64,000 nucleotides of DNA from Roseiarcus sp963761435 (GTDB lineage: Bacteria; Pseudomonadota; Alphaproteobacteria; Rhizobiales; Beijerinckiaceae). Below the pieces are notes generated by a model that saw only the letters and a list, made by a program, of their open reading frames with translations, was not told where the DNA came from and did no database searches. The first letter of the stretch is position 1. The number at the start of each line of letters is the position of its first letter. Positions 7,158 through 15,296 of this stretch are shown piece after piece. Location of the stretch: positions 868,001-932,000 of the forward strand of contig CAVXHJ010000010.1 of assembly GCA_963761435.1 (NCBI GenBank), read 5' to 3'. The translations under genes and the position numbers were made by a program.

Positions 7158-9299
7158 TCACCGAGCCTCCTGCCCGAGCCCGCCCTCGACGCAGCGAAGA
7201 GCGAACGCGTATTGCCGGGCGATATCCTCGAGCCGGTCGAAACGGCCTGACGCGCCGGCGTGGCCTGCCTCCATCGCGGTGCGCAGCATGATCGGTCCGC
7301 CCCCGGTCATGGCCGCGCGCAGCCGCGCGACCCATTTCGCCGGCTCCCAATAGGTCACGCGCGGATCGGTGAGGCCGGCGAGCGCCAGGATCGCCGGATA
7401 GCGTTGCGCCCGAACGTTGTCGATCGGGCTATAGGAGCGGATGGTCTCGAACGCCTCGCGATCGTGGATCGGGTCGCCCCATTCGAGCCACTCGGCCGGG
7501 GTCAGCGGCAGGCTGGCGTCGAGCATCGTCGTCAACACATCGACGAACGGAACGTCGGCGATGATTCCCGCGAATAGGTCCGGCGCGAGATTGGCGACAG
7601 CGCCCATGAGCAAACCCCCGGCGCTGCCTCCCTGGGCCACGATCCGCCCCGCGCTCGCGTAGCCCTCGGCGATAAGGAAGCGCGCGGCGGCGAGGAAATC
7701 GCGGAAGGTGTTCGGCTTCTTGCCGAGCTTGCCGTCCTCGTACCATCGCCAGCCCTTGTCGGTGCCGCCCCGCACATGGGCGATCGCGAATACGAAGCCG
7801 CGATCGACGAGCGAGAAGCGGTTGGTCGAAAAGCTGGCCTCGACCGCATAGCCGTAGGCGCCATAGCCGGTGAGGAGCAGCGGCGCCGAGCCGTCGAGGG
7901 TCATGCCGCGCCTGTGGATGAGCGACACCGGCACGCTCTCGCCATCCTCGGCTGGGGCGAACACAAGACGGGTCACGTAGGCCTGAGGATCGAAGCCGCG
8001 CGGCATCGTCTGCCGCTTGACGAGGGTGCGGCGGCGTTCGGCGATATCGTAGTCGTAGGTCTCCTGCGGGGTCGCGGGCGAGGAATAGCTGAAACGAACG
8101 AGCGAGGTGTCGAATTCATAGACGGGCTCGAACCGGAGAAAGTATGTCTCCTCCTCGAACGCGATTTCGTGCGACTCGCCGCTCTTAAGGTCGTGAACGG
8201 CGAGGCGCGGCCGGCTCATCTCGCGCGTGAGCAGCACGAGGCGGTCCTTGAACAGCGTCGCATCGGCGATGAACCGTCCATCGCGGACGGCGACGAAGTC
8301 GCGCCAGTTCGCTTCTTGCGGCGCCTCGCGCGGCGCGACCACGATCTTGAAATCGGGAGCCTCGGCGTTGGTGCGGATGAAGAAACGATCGCCGTGGTCC
8401 ATGACCTCGTAGCGAAATCCCGGCCGGCGGGGGGCGACGAGCCGAGGGGGGGCGGTCGGATGGTCGAGATCGACGACATGCGCCTCCGAGGCGTCGTGCC
8501 CATGCACCGAGATGATGGCCGTAGCTCCGAGCCGGGTCGGTTCGATGGCGATGAACCAGGCCGGATCGTCCTCCGCGAACACCTCGACGTCGTCGCCCTG
8601 CGCGGTCCCGAGCCGATGCAGCATGACCCGGCGCGGGCGATGGTTCTCGTCCTGCTCGACGTAGAGGAACGCCGTCGAATCGCGCGTCCAGACGATATCT
8701 CCCGTCGCCCTGTGCACCCGGTCCGCCAGGTCCTCCCCGCGTTCGAGGCCGCGCACCGCGATCGTCAGGATCTCGGAGCCGAGATCGTCGCTCATCCAGG
8801 CGAATTTTGCATGGTCGGGCGAATGGCGCCCGCCGGCGAGATGAAAGAAAGCCTTCCCCTCCGCGCGCGCGTCGCCGTCGATCAGCACCGTCTCCACGCC
8901 CCCCTCGCGGGGCTTGCGGCAATAGATGCGGCGCTGCCCGCCGGGACGAAAGCGCGAGTAATAGGCCCACGGCCCGTCGACCTGCGGCGGCTCGCTGTCG
9001 TCCTCCTTGAGACGCGCGCGCATTTCGCGTCGAAGCTCTTTTTGCAGCCCGGCCGTTGGCGCGAGCAGCGCGTCGGCATAGGCGTTTTCGGCCTTGAGCA
9101 GCGCGCGAATGTCGGAAGGCAGACGCCGGGGATCGCGCAGCACTTCGCGCCAGTTGTCGGCCCGGATCCAGGCATAATCGTCAACCCAGCCAACGCCGTG
9201 GGCGGAGCGCCGCGTCGGCCGCGCCTCGGCGCGCGGGGGCGCCGGTATGGAATCGTGCGCGCTCGCTCCCTCGCCCGGCCGCGATCCGGCGCCGGTCAT
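7158..9299 (-). CDS. ptrB: Oligopeptidase B (prolyl oligopeptidase family S9A)
   Basis: Cytoplasmic serine peptidase that cleaves short peptides after basic residues. The 713-residue protein has an N-terminal beta-propeller region (to about residue 430) and an alpha/beta-hydrolase domain carrying the triad S559 (QGGSAGG), D645 (AGLTDPRV) and H680 (EAGHAGASGR). The E/D pair RGGTDKGWRWYEDGK before the nucleophile is typical of S9A enzymes. Length agrees with the family (~690-720). The start codon overlaps the stop of the upstream HAD gene (ATGA), so both are one transcript. An ORF of 548 codons runs antisense through most of it and is a composition shadow. Confidence 0.93.
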   Translation of the reverse strand: MTGAGSRPGEGASAHDSIPAPPRAEARPTRRSAHGVGWVDDYAWIRADNWREVLRDPRRLPSDIRALLKAENAYADALLAPTAGLQKELRREMRARLKEDDSEPPQVDGPWAYYSRFRPGGQRRIYCRKPREGGVETVLIDGDARAEGKAFFHLAGGRHSPDHAKFAWMSDDLGSEILTIAVRGLERGEDLADRVHRATGDIVWTRDSTAFLYVEQDENHRPRRVMLHRLGTAQGDDVEVFAEDDPAWFIAIEPTRLGATAIISVHGHDASEAHVVDLDHPTAPPRLVAPRRPGFRYEVMDHGDRFFIRTNAEAPDFKIVVAPREAPQEANWRDFVAVRDGRFIADATLFKDRLVLLTREMSRPRLAVHDLKSGESHEIAFEEETYFLRFEPVYEFDTSLVRFSYSSPATPQETYDYDIAERRRTLVKRQTMPRGFDPQAYVTRLVFAPAEDGESVPVSLIHRRGMTLDGSAPLLLTGYGAYGYAVEASFSTNRFSLVDRGFVFAIAHVRGGTDKGWRWYEDGKLGKKPNTFRDFLAAARFLIAEGYASAGRIVAQGGSAGGLLMGAVANLAPDLFAGIIADVPFVDVLTTMLDASLPLTPAEWLEWGDPIHDREAFETIRSYSPIDNVRAQRYPAILALAGLTDPRVTYWEPAKWVARLRAAMTGGGPIMLRTAMEAGHAGASGRFDRLEDIARQYAFALRCVEGGLGQEAR

Positions 9300-10003
9300 C
9301 GCGCTCGCGCCTGTCGCAATGAGCGCGCCCGCTCAAGCGCCCAAAAGGCGGCGGGAACATCGGACGGCGTTTCGCACAAGACCGCGGCCCCCGCGTCGCG
9401 AAGCTCGTTTAACCCGCCGTAGCCCCAAAGCGCGCCGATGGTCGGAATCCCGTGCCGGCTGGCCGCATGCACGTCGTGCTTGCGATCGCCCAACATGCAG
9501 CAATCCGCGGCTTCGAGCCCCTCCCTCTCGAGAATATGCGCCACGAGATCGGCCTTGTCCTGAAAGCGGCCGTCGAGATCGTCGCCGTAAGCCCCCTCGA
9601 AATGGCGATCGAGGTTGAAATGACGCAAGATGCGCTCGGCGTAGACGATCGGTTTCGCCGTGCAAAGGAAAAGCCGCGTTCCGGCGGCGCGCAGCTCCGC
9701 GAGCGTGTCATCGACGCCCTCATAGACGATGGCCTCGAACAGGCCCGCGACCGAATACCGGCTGCGGTAGGCCTTGAGCGCCTCCTCGGGGTCGCCTTCG
9801 GGCCCCAGGACCTCGGCGAAACAGCCGCGCAAGGGCGGGCCGATAATCCAGGCAAGGTCGGCGGCCGGCGGCGCCGTTTTCCCAAGCGCTTCGAGCGCGA
9901 GGCGGAAGCAGCCGACGATGCCTTCGGCCGGATCGGTCAGCGTTCCGTCGAGATCGACGAGGAGCGCGCTTCGCCGGTCGGGCATGGTCATTGGCGTCGG
10001 CAT
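9296..10003 (-). CDS. HAD-superfamily phosphatase, phosphoglycolate phosphatase-like
   Basis: Hydrolase of phosphorylated metabolites, cytoplasmic. Motif I is LLVDLDGTLTDP with the nucleophile and acid aspartates, motif II LFLCTAKP (Ser/Thr position occupied by T), motif III a lysine in DKADLV, and motif IV MLGDRKHDVHAA. The helical cap between motif I and II (type C1) places it with Gph/HAD-IA enzymes; the specific substrate is not evident. Start at 10003 (MPTPMTMPDRR) follows a GGAG; ATGs at 9991 and 9985 are alternatives. The stop overlaps the oligopeptidase B start. Confidence 0.85.
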   Translation of the reverse strand: MPTPMTMPDRRSALLVDLDGTLTDPAEGIVGCFRLALEALGKTAPPAADLAWIIGPPLRGCFAEVLGPEGDPEEALKAYRSRYSVAGLFEAIVYEGVDDTLAELRAAGTRLFLCTAKPIVYAERILRHFNLDRHFEGAYGDDLDGRFQDKADLVAHILEREGLEAADCCMLGDRKHDVHAASRHGIPTIGALWGYGGLNELRDAGAAVLCETPSDVPAAFWALERARSLRQARAR

Positions 10004-10096
10004 TTGCGCGATGCTCCAACCGTTGGCCCCGCCTCCGTTCAACGCATGGACCGGGACCTCCCCGCCCCGGGCGCCGAGGATGCCGCGGGCGAACGA

Positions 10097-10333
10097 CTAG
10101 CCGCGGATCGGCTCGTGCGCGAGCGCCGCGCGGAGAAAATAGAAGAGGCCGGTCAGCGCGGCGAGAATGAGCACGCCTTCAAGCATGCGGGTAAGGCTCT
10201 CGCCGAGCTGGAACAGCCCGCCGATCGCCCAGCCCGCCGCGGCGCCGGCGCCGATGAGCTCGGTCCCCACGAGGATCGCGACGCTGATCAGGGTCATCGC
10301 ATTGGTCCAGTTGATCGGCGCGGCGTCCGCCAA
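10097..10333 (-). CDS. Small two-helix membrane protein
   Basis: 78-residue protein with two hydrophobic segments (about residues 11-40 and 50-70) and little else; no family recognised. The start is TTG at 10333, supported by a strong GAGGAG ribosome site eight bases upstream. It stands alone between the HAD gene and panE on the same strand. Glycine/alanine-rich first helix (GAGAAAGWAIGG) could favour oligomer packing. Function unknown. Confidence 0.7.
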   Translation of the reverse strand: MADAAPINWTNAMTLISVAILVGTELIGAGAAAGWAIGGLFQLGESLTRMLEGVLILAALTGLFYFLRAALAHEPIRG

Positions 10334-10400
10334 GGCGCTTTCTCCTCAAGGTGATCGCGAAGCGCCCGCGGATATACCAAGCCGCGCGGGGGCGCAAGCC

Positions 10401-11339
10401 TCAACGCGCGGTTGTGGCCGCGCCGCGTGTCCGTTGGGCCTCGTAGGCTTTCACATGCAGGGTTGCGACGCCAAGGAGCGGGCTTTGGTCCGGCTTCGCG
10501 GCGCGGCGAAGGAGATCGCCGAGGATTTGGTCGCCTTCGACCGGCATGGCGCCCTCGATGTCGCGCAGCATCGAGGGCTTGAGGGGCGAACCGGGTGCGG
10601 TCAGGATCGCGCGCGCCCGGTCGAGGGCCGCCGCGCGCGGCGGATAGCCCTCGCCCGCAGCGATGGCCGAGCATTCGCCGAGGAGCCTGGTCGCCAGCTC
10701 GGAAGCGCCCGCTGCGACATAGTCGCCGACCGAAGCCCGCATCAGGCAGCCAATCCCGGCGGCCGAGGCGATGAACACCCACTTTTCCCACATCTCCTGG
10801 CGGATCGCGTCGCTGAGCCGCGCGTCGAAGCCGGCATTCAGCAGCGCCGAGGCGATCGCCTCGATCCGCGGCGACCGCGAGCCGTCGAGTTCGCCGAAGC
10901 TCAGCGCGTGCAGGTCGTTGAGGTGCACGATGGCGCCGTCAGCGTCGAGCGTCGACGAGATCACGCACTGTCCGCCGAGCACGCGCTTCTGCCCGAAGCG
11001 ACCGGCGAGCGCGTCGAGGTGCCGCATGCCGTTCAAGAGCGGCAGGATCGCGGTGCTCTCCCCGACCCCCCTGGCGAATGACTCGATTGCGCCGTTGAGG
11101 TCGTAGGCCTTGCAACTCAGCAGCACGAGGTCGAACGGCTGGGCGAGGGCCTCCTGCGTGACGGTCGGGGGCGGCGGGAGATGGAAGTCGCCAAGCGGGC
11201 TTCGAATCGTCAATCCGTTTTTGGCCAGAAGCGCGGCCCGGCGCGGCCGAACGAGAAACGTGACGTCCCGGCCCGCCTCAAGCAGGCGTCCGCCGAAATA
11301 ACCGCCGACCGCGCCCGCTCCGACAACGAGAATTCTCAT
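10401..11339 (-). CDS. panE: 2-dehydropantoate 2-reductase (ketopantoate reductase)
   Basis: NADPH-dependent reduction of ketopantoate to pantoate in pantothenate/CoA synthesis. The 312-residue protein opens with a Rossmann nucleotide site, RILVVGAGAVGGYFGG, then VLLSCKAYDL (with the conserved lysine) and LLNGMRHLDAL; the C-terminal half is the helical domain with EKWVFIASAAGIGCLMR. The ATG at 11339 has GGAGG ten bases upstream; a TTG nine bases earlier is in frame but badly spaced. Transcribed divergently from the XRE-cupin regulator. Paralogs of this family act on other 2-oxo acids, so the exact substrate carries some doubt. Confidence 0.88.
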   Translation of the reverse strand: MRILVVGAGAVGGYFGGRLLEAGRDVTFLVRPRRAALLAKNGLTIRSPLGDFHLPPPPTVTQEALAQPFDLVLLSCKAYDLNGAIESFARGVGESTAILPLLNGMRHLDALAGRFGQKRVLGGQCVISSTLDADGAIVHLNDLHALSFGELDGSRSPRIEAIASALLNAGFDARLSDAIRQEMWEKWVFIASAAGIGCLMRASVGDYVAAGASELATRLLGECSAIAAGEGYPPRAAALDRARAILTAPGSPLKPSMLRDIEGAMPVEGDQILGDLLRRAAKPDQSPLLGVATLHVKAYEAQRTRGAATTAR

Positions 11340-11492
11340 TTGGACCAATCCTCCGTCGTGCAGGGATGTTCTCCCAGCCTCCGCCGCGCCATCCTACGGC
11401 CGAAACGGGCTTGAATGCTGCGAAGATTACGAGATGCGCGGCGCCCTGCAAAACCAGTCTTGTGTCGCCGCCTCGGCTCAGCGCGGCTAGCC

Positions 11493-11533
11493 TTGACGCT
11501 CTCGATTGCGAGAGTATTTTCCATATATGGAAA
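11493..11533 (+). promoter_or_regulatory. Promoter and palindromic operator over the start of the XRE-cupin gene
   Basis: TTGACG (11493-11498), a 16-base spacer made of the inverted repeat CTCTCG-ATTG-CGAGAG, and TATTTT (11515-11520) resemble a sigma-70 promoter. The perfect 16-bp palindrome TTTCCATATATGGAAA (11518-11533) spans the expected transcription start and the ATG at 11527, placing an operator where binding would block initiation. Autoregulation by the encoded HTH protein is an inference. Confidence 0.55.
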
Positions 11534-12099
11534 CACTAGCCGCGCCCGGCGACGCCGCCGACCTGCGCCTCGCCGCGCGCCTGCGGGAATTGCGGCAGGC
11601 TGAGCGCTGGTCGCTCGATGAGCTCTCGGCGCGGAGCGGGGTGAGCCGCGCCTCGCTCAGCCGAATCGAGAACGGCGAGGTGAGCCCGACGGCCTCGGTG
11701 CTCGGACGGCTCGCCGGCGCGCATGGCTCGACCGTCTCGCGCCTTCTCGCCGACATCGAAGGGGAGGCGCCCGCGCTCGTCGCCCGCGCCGACCAGCGCG
11801 AGTGGGTCGATCCCGCGACGGGCTTTCGCCGCCGCTCTGTCTCGCCGCCCTCGCGCGACTTCGATTGCGAGGTGCTGCGCTGCGAACTGCCCGCCGGGGC
11901 GAGCATCGACTATCCGCTGCCGCCCCACCTCGGCCTCGAACATCATCTTTATCTCGAAGACGGAGCGCTCGAACTCATGATCCACGGTCAAGTCTATCGT
12001 CTGAGCCCCGGCGACTGCCTTCGCTACAAGCTCAGGGGCGCAAGCCGCTTCCGCGCCGCCGGGCGCCGTCCGGCGCGCTACATTCTCGTCTTGCGGTGA
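11527..12099 (+). CDS. XRE-family transcriptional regulator with C-terminal cupin domain
   Basis: 190-residue DNA-binding protein. Residues ~15-65 form an XRE helix-turn-helix (LRELRQAERWSLDELSAR then SGVSRASLSRIENGEVSPT); residues ~110-190 form a small beta-barrel cupin (LGLEHHLYLEDGALELM, YRLSPGDCLRY) that would bind an effector, as in SutR/PuuR-type regulators. The ATG at 11527 sits inside a perfect palindrome and about seven bases after a -10-like TATTTT, so the mRNA may be leaderless. A GNAT acetyltransferase gene follows immediately; in related loci such regulators control their adjacent acetyltransferase. Confidence 0.88.
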   Translation: METLAAPGDAADLRLAARLRELRQAERWSLDELSARSGVSRASLSRIENGEVSPTASVLGRLAGAHGSTVSRLLADIEGEAPALVARADQREWVDPATGFRRRSVSPPSRDFDCEVLRCELPAGASIDYPLPPHLGLEHHLYLEDGALELMIHGQVYRLSPGDCLRYKLRGASRFRAAGRRPARYILVLR

Positions 12100-12104
12100 A
12101 GCGC

Positions 12105-12644
12105 ATGGAAGCCGCGTCGATAAAGGTCGCCGCGCTCGATCCGGCCTCGCTGGCCCGGGTCCTTGACCGGCTCGCGGACATCCTGCGCGCCTGCGTCGGC
12201 GAAGCCGCAAGCGTCGGCTTCGTCATGCCGTTCGAGCGCGAGGAGGCCCGCGCCTACTGGCAGAACCGGGTCGTCCCCGCACACGCCGCCGGCGCCAGGA
12301 TCGTGCTTGTCGCGACGCTTGGCGGAGAACTCGCCGGAACGGCCCAGCTCGACCTCGACTCGATGCCGAGCAAGCGGCATCACGCAGAAGTCTCCAAGGT
12401 GCTGGTCGACCCGGCCTTTCGCCGCGCTGGCGTCGGTCGCGCCCTGATGGAAGAGATCGAAAGGCGCGCGGCGATGGAGGGCCGCTGGCTCCTCACCCTC
12501 GACACCGCGGGCGACGCCGCCGAGGCTCTCTACCGCTCGCTCGGCTATCGGCTCGCGGGGACAATCCCGTGCTATGCGCGTCACGCCTTCGAGGACCGCT
12601 ACGAAGCGACGCGACTTATGTACAAAGACCTTCGCCGCGGCTAG
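12105..12644 (+). CDS. GNAT-family N-acetyltransferase
   Basis: 179-residue acetyl-CoA-dependent acetyltransferase. Motif A with the CoA pyrophosphate loop is VSKVLVDPAFRRAGVGRAL (RxxGxG/A), followed by LLTLDTAGDAAEALYRSLGY, which is typical of GNAT motif B. The acceptor is not predictable. An in-frame GTG at 12096 overlaps the regulator's stop (GTGA) and would add three residues; the ATG at 12105 is taken by default. Co-transcription with the XRE-cupin regulator is very likely from the spacing. Confidence 0.87.
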   Translation: MEAASIKVAALDPASLARVLDRLADILRACVGEAASVGFVMPFEREEARAYWQNRVVPAHAAGARIVLVATLGGELAGTAQLDLDSMPSKRHHAEVSKVLVDPAFRRAGVGRALMEEIERRAAMEGRWLLTLDTAGDAAEALYRSLGYRLAGTIPCYARHAFEDRYEATRLMYKDLRRG

Positions 12645-12706
12645 CTTCCCCCGGCCAATGGACGGCTGAAGGAGGCCTCTCGTCTTGCCCGGCGGAGTAT
12701 CGGTTG

Positions 12707-14536
12707 ATGGCTGACCGGGACAGCGCGAGTCTTTTCGGCCGCGTCGCGCTCGTGATTCTGACGATCTACGCGCTGGCGATGGTCGCGCCTGACTTTCTCA
12801 GGGTCGTGCGCCCGCTCGGTTCGTTCGGTCTCGCGACCAACGGCGACGGGTTGATCTACGACGTCCAGGGCCCGTTCGACAGCGAGGAGGATTCGCCGGC
12901 CGCGCGGGCGGGCCTTCGGGTCGGCGACCGGCTCGATCTTGTCGCGATGCGCTGCATACCCGTCGACACCGATCTATGCGCGAGCCTGCTTTCGCAGTTC
13001 GGCGGGGTGAACTACGTCATGCCGGGCCGCGAGGCGAGGCTCATGATCACCGCGGCGGGAGACCGCCCGGCGCGCGAAGTCAGGCTCACGGCCGAGCCGC
13101 GCCCCGACAATCGCCTGTTCGAGATCGTCGTGGCGCTCGACATCATCGCCGGCATCCTGGTGGTGCTCGGCGCGGCGTGGCTGGTGTGGACGCGTCCCGG
13201 AGGCATGACCTGGGGCTTCTTCGTCTATGTGATTCAGTTCAATCCCGGCCAGGCGTTCCAGTTCTGGGCCTGGGCCCAGCTCTGGCCGTGGGCGCTCCTC
13301 ATCAACGACTTCATTTCGGTGCTGATGCAGGCGGCCGCCTATACCGGGCTCCTGCTGTTTGCGCTGAGGGCCCCGCTCGATCGGGCTGAAGGCCGATGGC
13401 GAAACATCGAGCGAGCCCTGCCGGCGATTTCGCTCCTGTTCCTCGCGATCGCGCTCGCGGGCATGGGAAGCGTGTTCGGCTATCCCGTCGAAAGATGGAT
13501 GCGGAGCATGCTCTTTGTCGGCTTTGCGGTGAGCATCGCCTCGCTTGCGATCCTGATCGGACGGCGCGGCGACCTCTCGCCGCGCGACTATCAGCGCATT
13601 CGCTGGGTGATCTGGGGTTGCCTGATCGGCCTCCCGGCCTATCTGCTCGCCCAGCTGTCCCAGGAAACCTCGCTGTTTGCCGATGTGCTCGGCCAGGGGC
13701 TCCAGTCGGAGGAAGTCGCCGGCCTCCTCTACCTCGTCAACGGCGTCCTGTGCCTTTTCGTCGTCGAAGCCGTGCGCCGCCCGACGGTGGTCAATGTTTC
13801 GATCCCGCTGCGGCGCGCGACCGTGCTCGGCCTCCTGCTCAGCGTTCCCGTCCTCTTCCTGCACAAGCAGATCGAAGTGATCGACGAATATATCCACCTG
13901 CCCTACTGGGCCTGGCTGGCGGTCGCTTCGGGTCTCGTCTACCTGATCGCGCGCGCGCACGAGTTCACGACCGAGCTCACGGACCGGCTGTTCGACCGGG
14001 ACTTCATTCGCGCCGAGCGCCATCTCGCCACGGTGGCCGAGACCGTTCTCCATGCGCGCAGTCTCTCCGAGATCGAGCGCCTTCTGGTGAACGAGCCGAT
14101 GCATTCGCTTCGCCTCGCGTCAGCGGCCCTGTTCCGCGAGCAGGACGGCGTCTTCCATCGGCGCGCGAGCGCCGGGTGGGACGCCGATGAGACGGACGCG
14201 CTCGCCGCCGACGAACCCCTGCTCGCCGCAAGGTTCGAGAGAAAGCCCTATTCTGTCGATAGCGTCGACCCCGCCCATGCGTCCCACGTCCGGCTTCCGC
14301 ATGACCTCGCGCGACCGATCCTCGCCGTTCCGGTCGGCAATCCGCGGCGCTGCTATGCGATCCTGCTCTATGGCGGCCACGACGCCGGAACCGATCTCGA
14401 CAGCAGCGAGCGGCGCCTCCTGGGCGCCCTCGCCCATGACGCGGAGGTTGCCTATGCGCAAATCGAGTGCGAGAAGCTGAGAAGCAGGGTGGCGCTGCTG
14501 GAAGGCCAGCTCGCGCAGGCCCCTGAGCCTGGCTGA
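12707..14536 (+). CDS. Membrane protein with periplasmic PDZ-like domain, multiple helices and cytoplasmic GAF-like domain
   Basis: 609 residues, no complete family recognised. One membrane helix (about residues 10-30) leads to a PDZ-like region, residues ~45-125, with the phrase SPAARAGLRVGDRLDLV typical of PDZ loops. Seven or so further helices follow (~145-420). Residues ~445-600 look like a GAF domain: RHLATVAETVLHARSLSEIERLL, SAALFREQDGVFHRRAS, RPILAVPVGN, YGGHDAGTDLDSSERRLL, then a short coiled-coil tail. The order resembles the sensor half of ComP-like kinases, but no HisKA or ATPase domain is present, nor a kinase next door. ATG chosen after an upstream GGAGG-containing leader; a TTG three bases earlier is in frame. 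Confidence 0.8.
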   Translation: MADRDSASLFGRVALVILTIYALAMVAPDFLRVVRPLGSFGLATNGDGLIYDVQGPFDSEEDSPAARAGLRVGDRLDLVAMRCIPVDTDLCASLLSQFGGVNYVMPGREARLMITAAGDRPAREVRLTAEPRPDNRLFEIVVALDIIAGILVVLGAAWLVWTRPGGMTWGFFVYVIQFNPGQAFQFWAWAQLWPWALLINDFISVLMQAAAYTGLLLFALRAPLDRAEGRWRNIERALPAISLLFLAIALAGMGSVFGYPVERWMRSMLFVGFAVSIASLAILIGRRGDLSPRDYQRIRWVIWGCLIGLPAYLLAQLSQETSLFADVLGQGLQSEEVAGLLYLVNGVLCLFVVEAVRRPTVVNVSIPLRRATVLGLLLSVPVLFLHKQIEVIDEYIHLPYWAWLAVASGLVYLIARAHEFTTELTDRLFDRDFIRAERHLATVAETVLHARSLSEIERLLVNEPMHSLRLASAALFREQDGVFHRRASAGWDADETDALAADEPLLAARFERKPYSVDSVDPAHASHVRLPHDLARPILAVPVGNPRRCYAILLYGGHDAGTDLDSSERRLLGALAHDAEVAYAQIECEKLRSRVALLEGQLAQAPEPG

Positions 14537-14581
14537 CCCTGCGGGGCGCCAAACCTCCGATTGCATCGCGAGGCGATCGTC

Positions 14582-15277
14582 TTGACGCAAAAGCCCCCGT
14601 CCCTGGAAGGCGTCAGCGCCTGTGTCTTCGACGCCTACGGCACGCTGTTCGACTTCGCCTCCGCGGCGGCGCGCTGCGCCGATATTCCAGCCGACCGGCG
14701 CGCGGCGCTGACGGCGCTTTGGCGCGACAAGCAGCTTCAGTATGCGTGGCTGCGCACGCTCGAGAACCGCTACGCCGACTTCTGGCAGGTGACCGGCGAG
14801 GCGCTCGATTTCGCGCTCGAAAGCCTTGGTCTTGCGAGCCCGGTGCTGCGCGAGCGGCTGATGGAGCTCTATCTCGGCCTCGAACCGTTCCCGGAGGTTC
14901 CCGCCGTCCTCGCCCGGCTGCGCGAGGCGGGATTCAGGACCGCGATTCTCTCCAACGGCACGCCAGCGATGCTGGAAGCGCTCGTCAACCGGTCGGGACT
15001 TGCGGCGATGTTCGACGCGGTGATGTCGGTCGATGCAGTTCGCGCGTTCAAGACCCATCCCAAGGTCTATCAATATGCGCTCGATACGCTTGGCCTGCCG
15101 GCTCGCGCGATCGCCTTCCAGTCGTCCAACGCCTGGGACGCGCATGCGGCCTCGGACTTCGGCATGCGCGTCGTCTGGTGCAACCGCTACGGCCAGCGCC
15201 GCGAACGGCTGCCGGGCAAGCCTGACTTCGAGATCACGACGCTCGCCGAGCTGCCGGCGCTGCTCGCGGCTCGATGA
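14582..15277 (+). CDS. Haloacid dehalogenase, type II ((S)-2-haloacid dehalogenase)
   Basis: Hydrolyses L-2-haloacids to D-2-hydroxyacids through an aspartyl-ester intermediate. The full active-site set of the type II family is visible: nucleophile Asp in CVFDAYGTLFD, LSNGTP (Ser-Asn), the lysine in FKTHPKVYQYAL, and SSNAWDAHAASDFG (Ser, Asn, Asp), plus WCNRYGQ. About 231 residues, normal for the family. Start codon is uncertain: TTG at 14582 has GCGAGG eight bases upstream; a TTG at 14561 would add seven residues. No transport or regulatory gene for halogenated acids is adjacent, so natural use is unclear. Confidence 0.88.
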   Translation: MTQKPPSLEGVSACVFDAYGTLFDFASAAARCADIPADRRAALTALWRDKQLQYAWLRTLENRYADFWQVTGEALDFALESLGLASPVLRERLMELYLGLEPFPEVPAVLARLREAGFRTAILSNGTPAMLEALVNRSGLAAMFDAVMSVDAVRAFKTHPKVYQYALDTLGLPARAIAFQSSNAWDAHAASDFGMRVVWCNRYGQRRERLPGKPDFEITTLAELPALLAAR

Positions 15278-15296
15278 GCCCGGCCTGGCGCGGACG

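Noticed and set aside
7776..9422. 548-codon open frame on the plus strand
   Set aside because: It runs antisense to oligopeptidase B; its translation is Arg/Glu/His-rich with no motif, whereas the minus strand shows a complete catalytic triad. A GC-rich composition shadow.
12974..14104. 376-codon minus-strand frame inside the PDZ/GAF membrane protein gene
   Set aside because: Charged low-complexity translation, no motif, no ribosome site; the plus strand codes for a coherent membrane protein.
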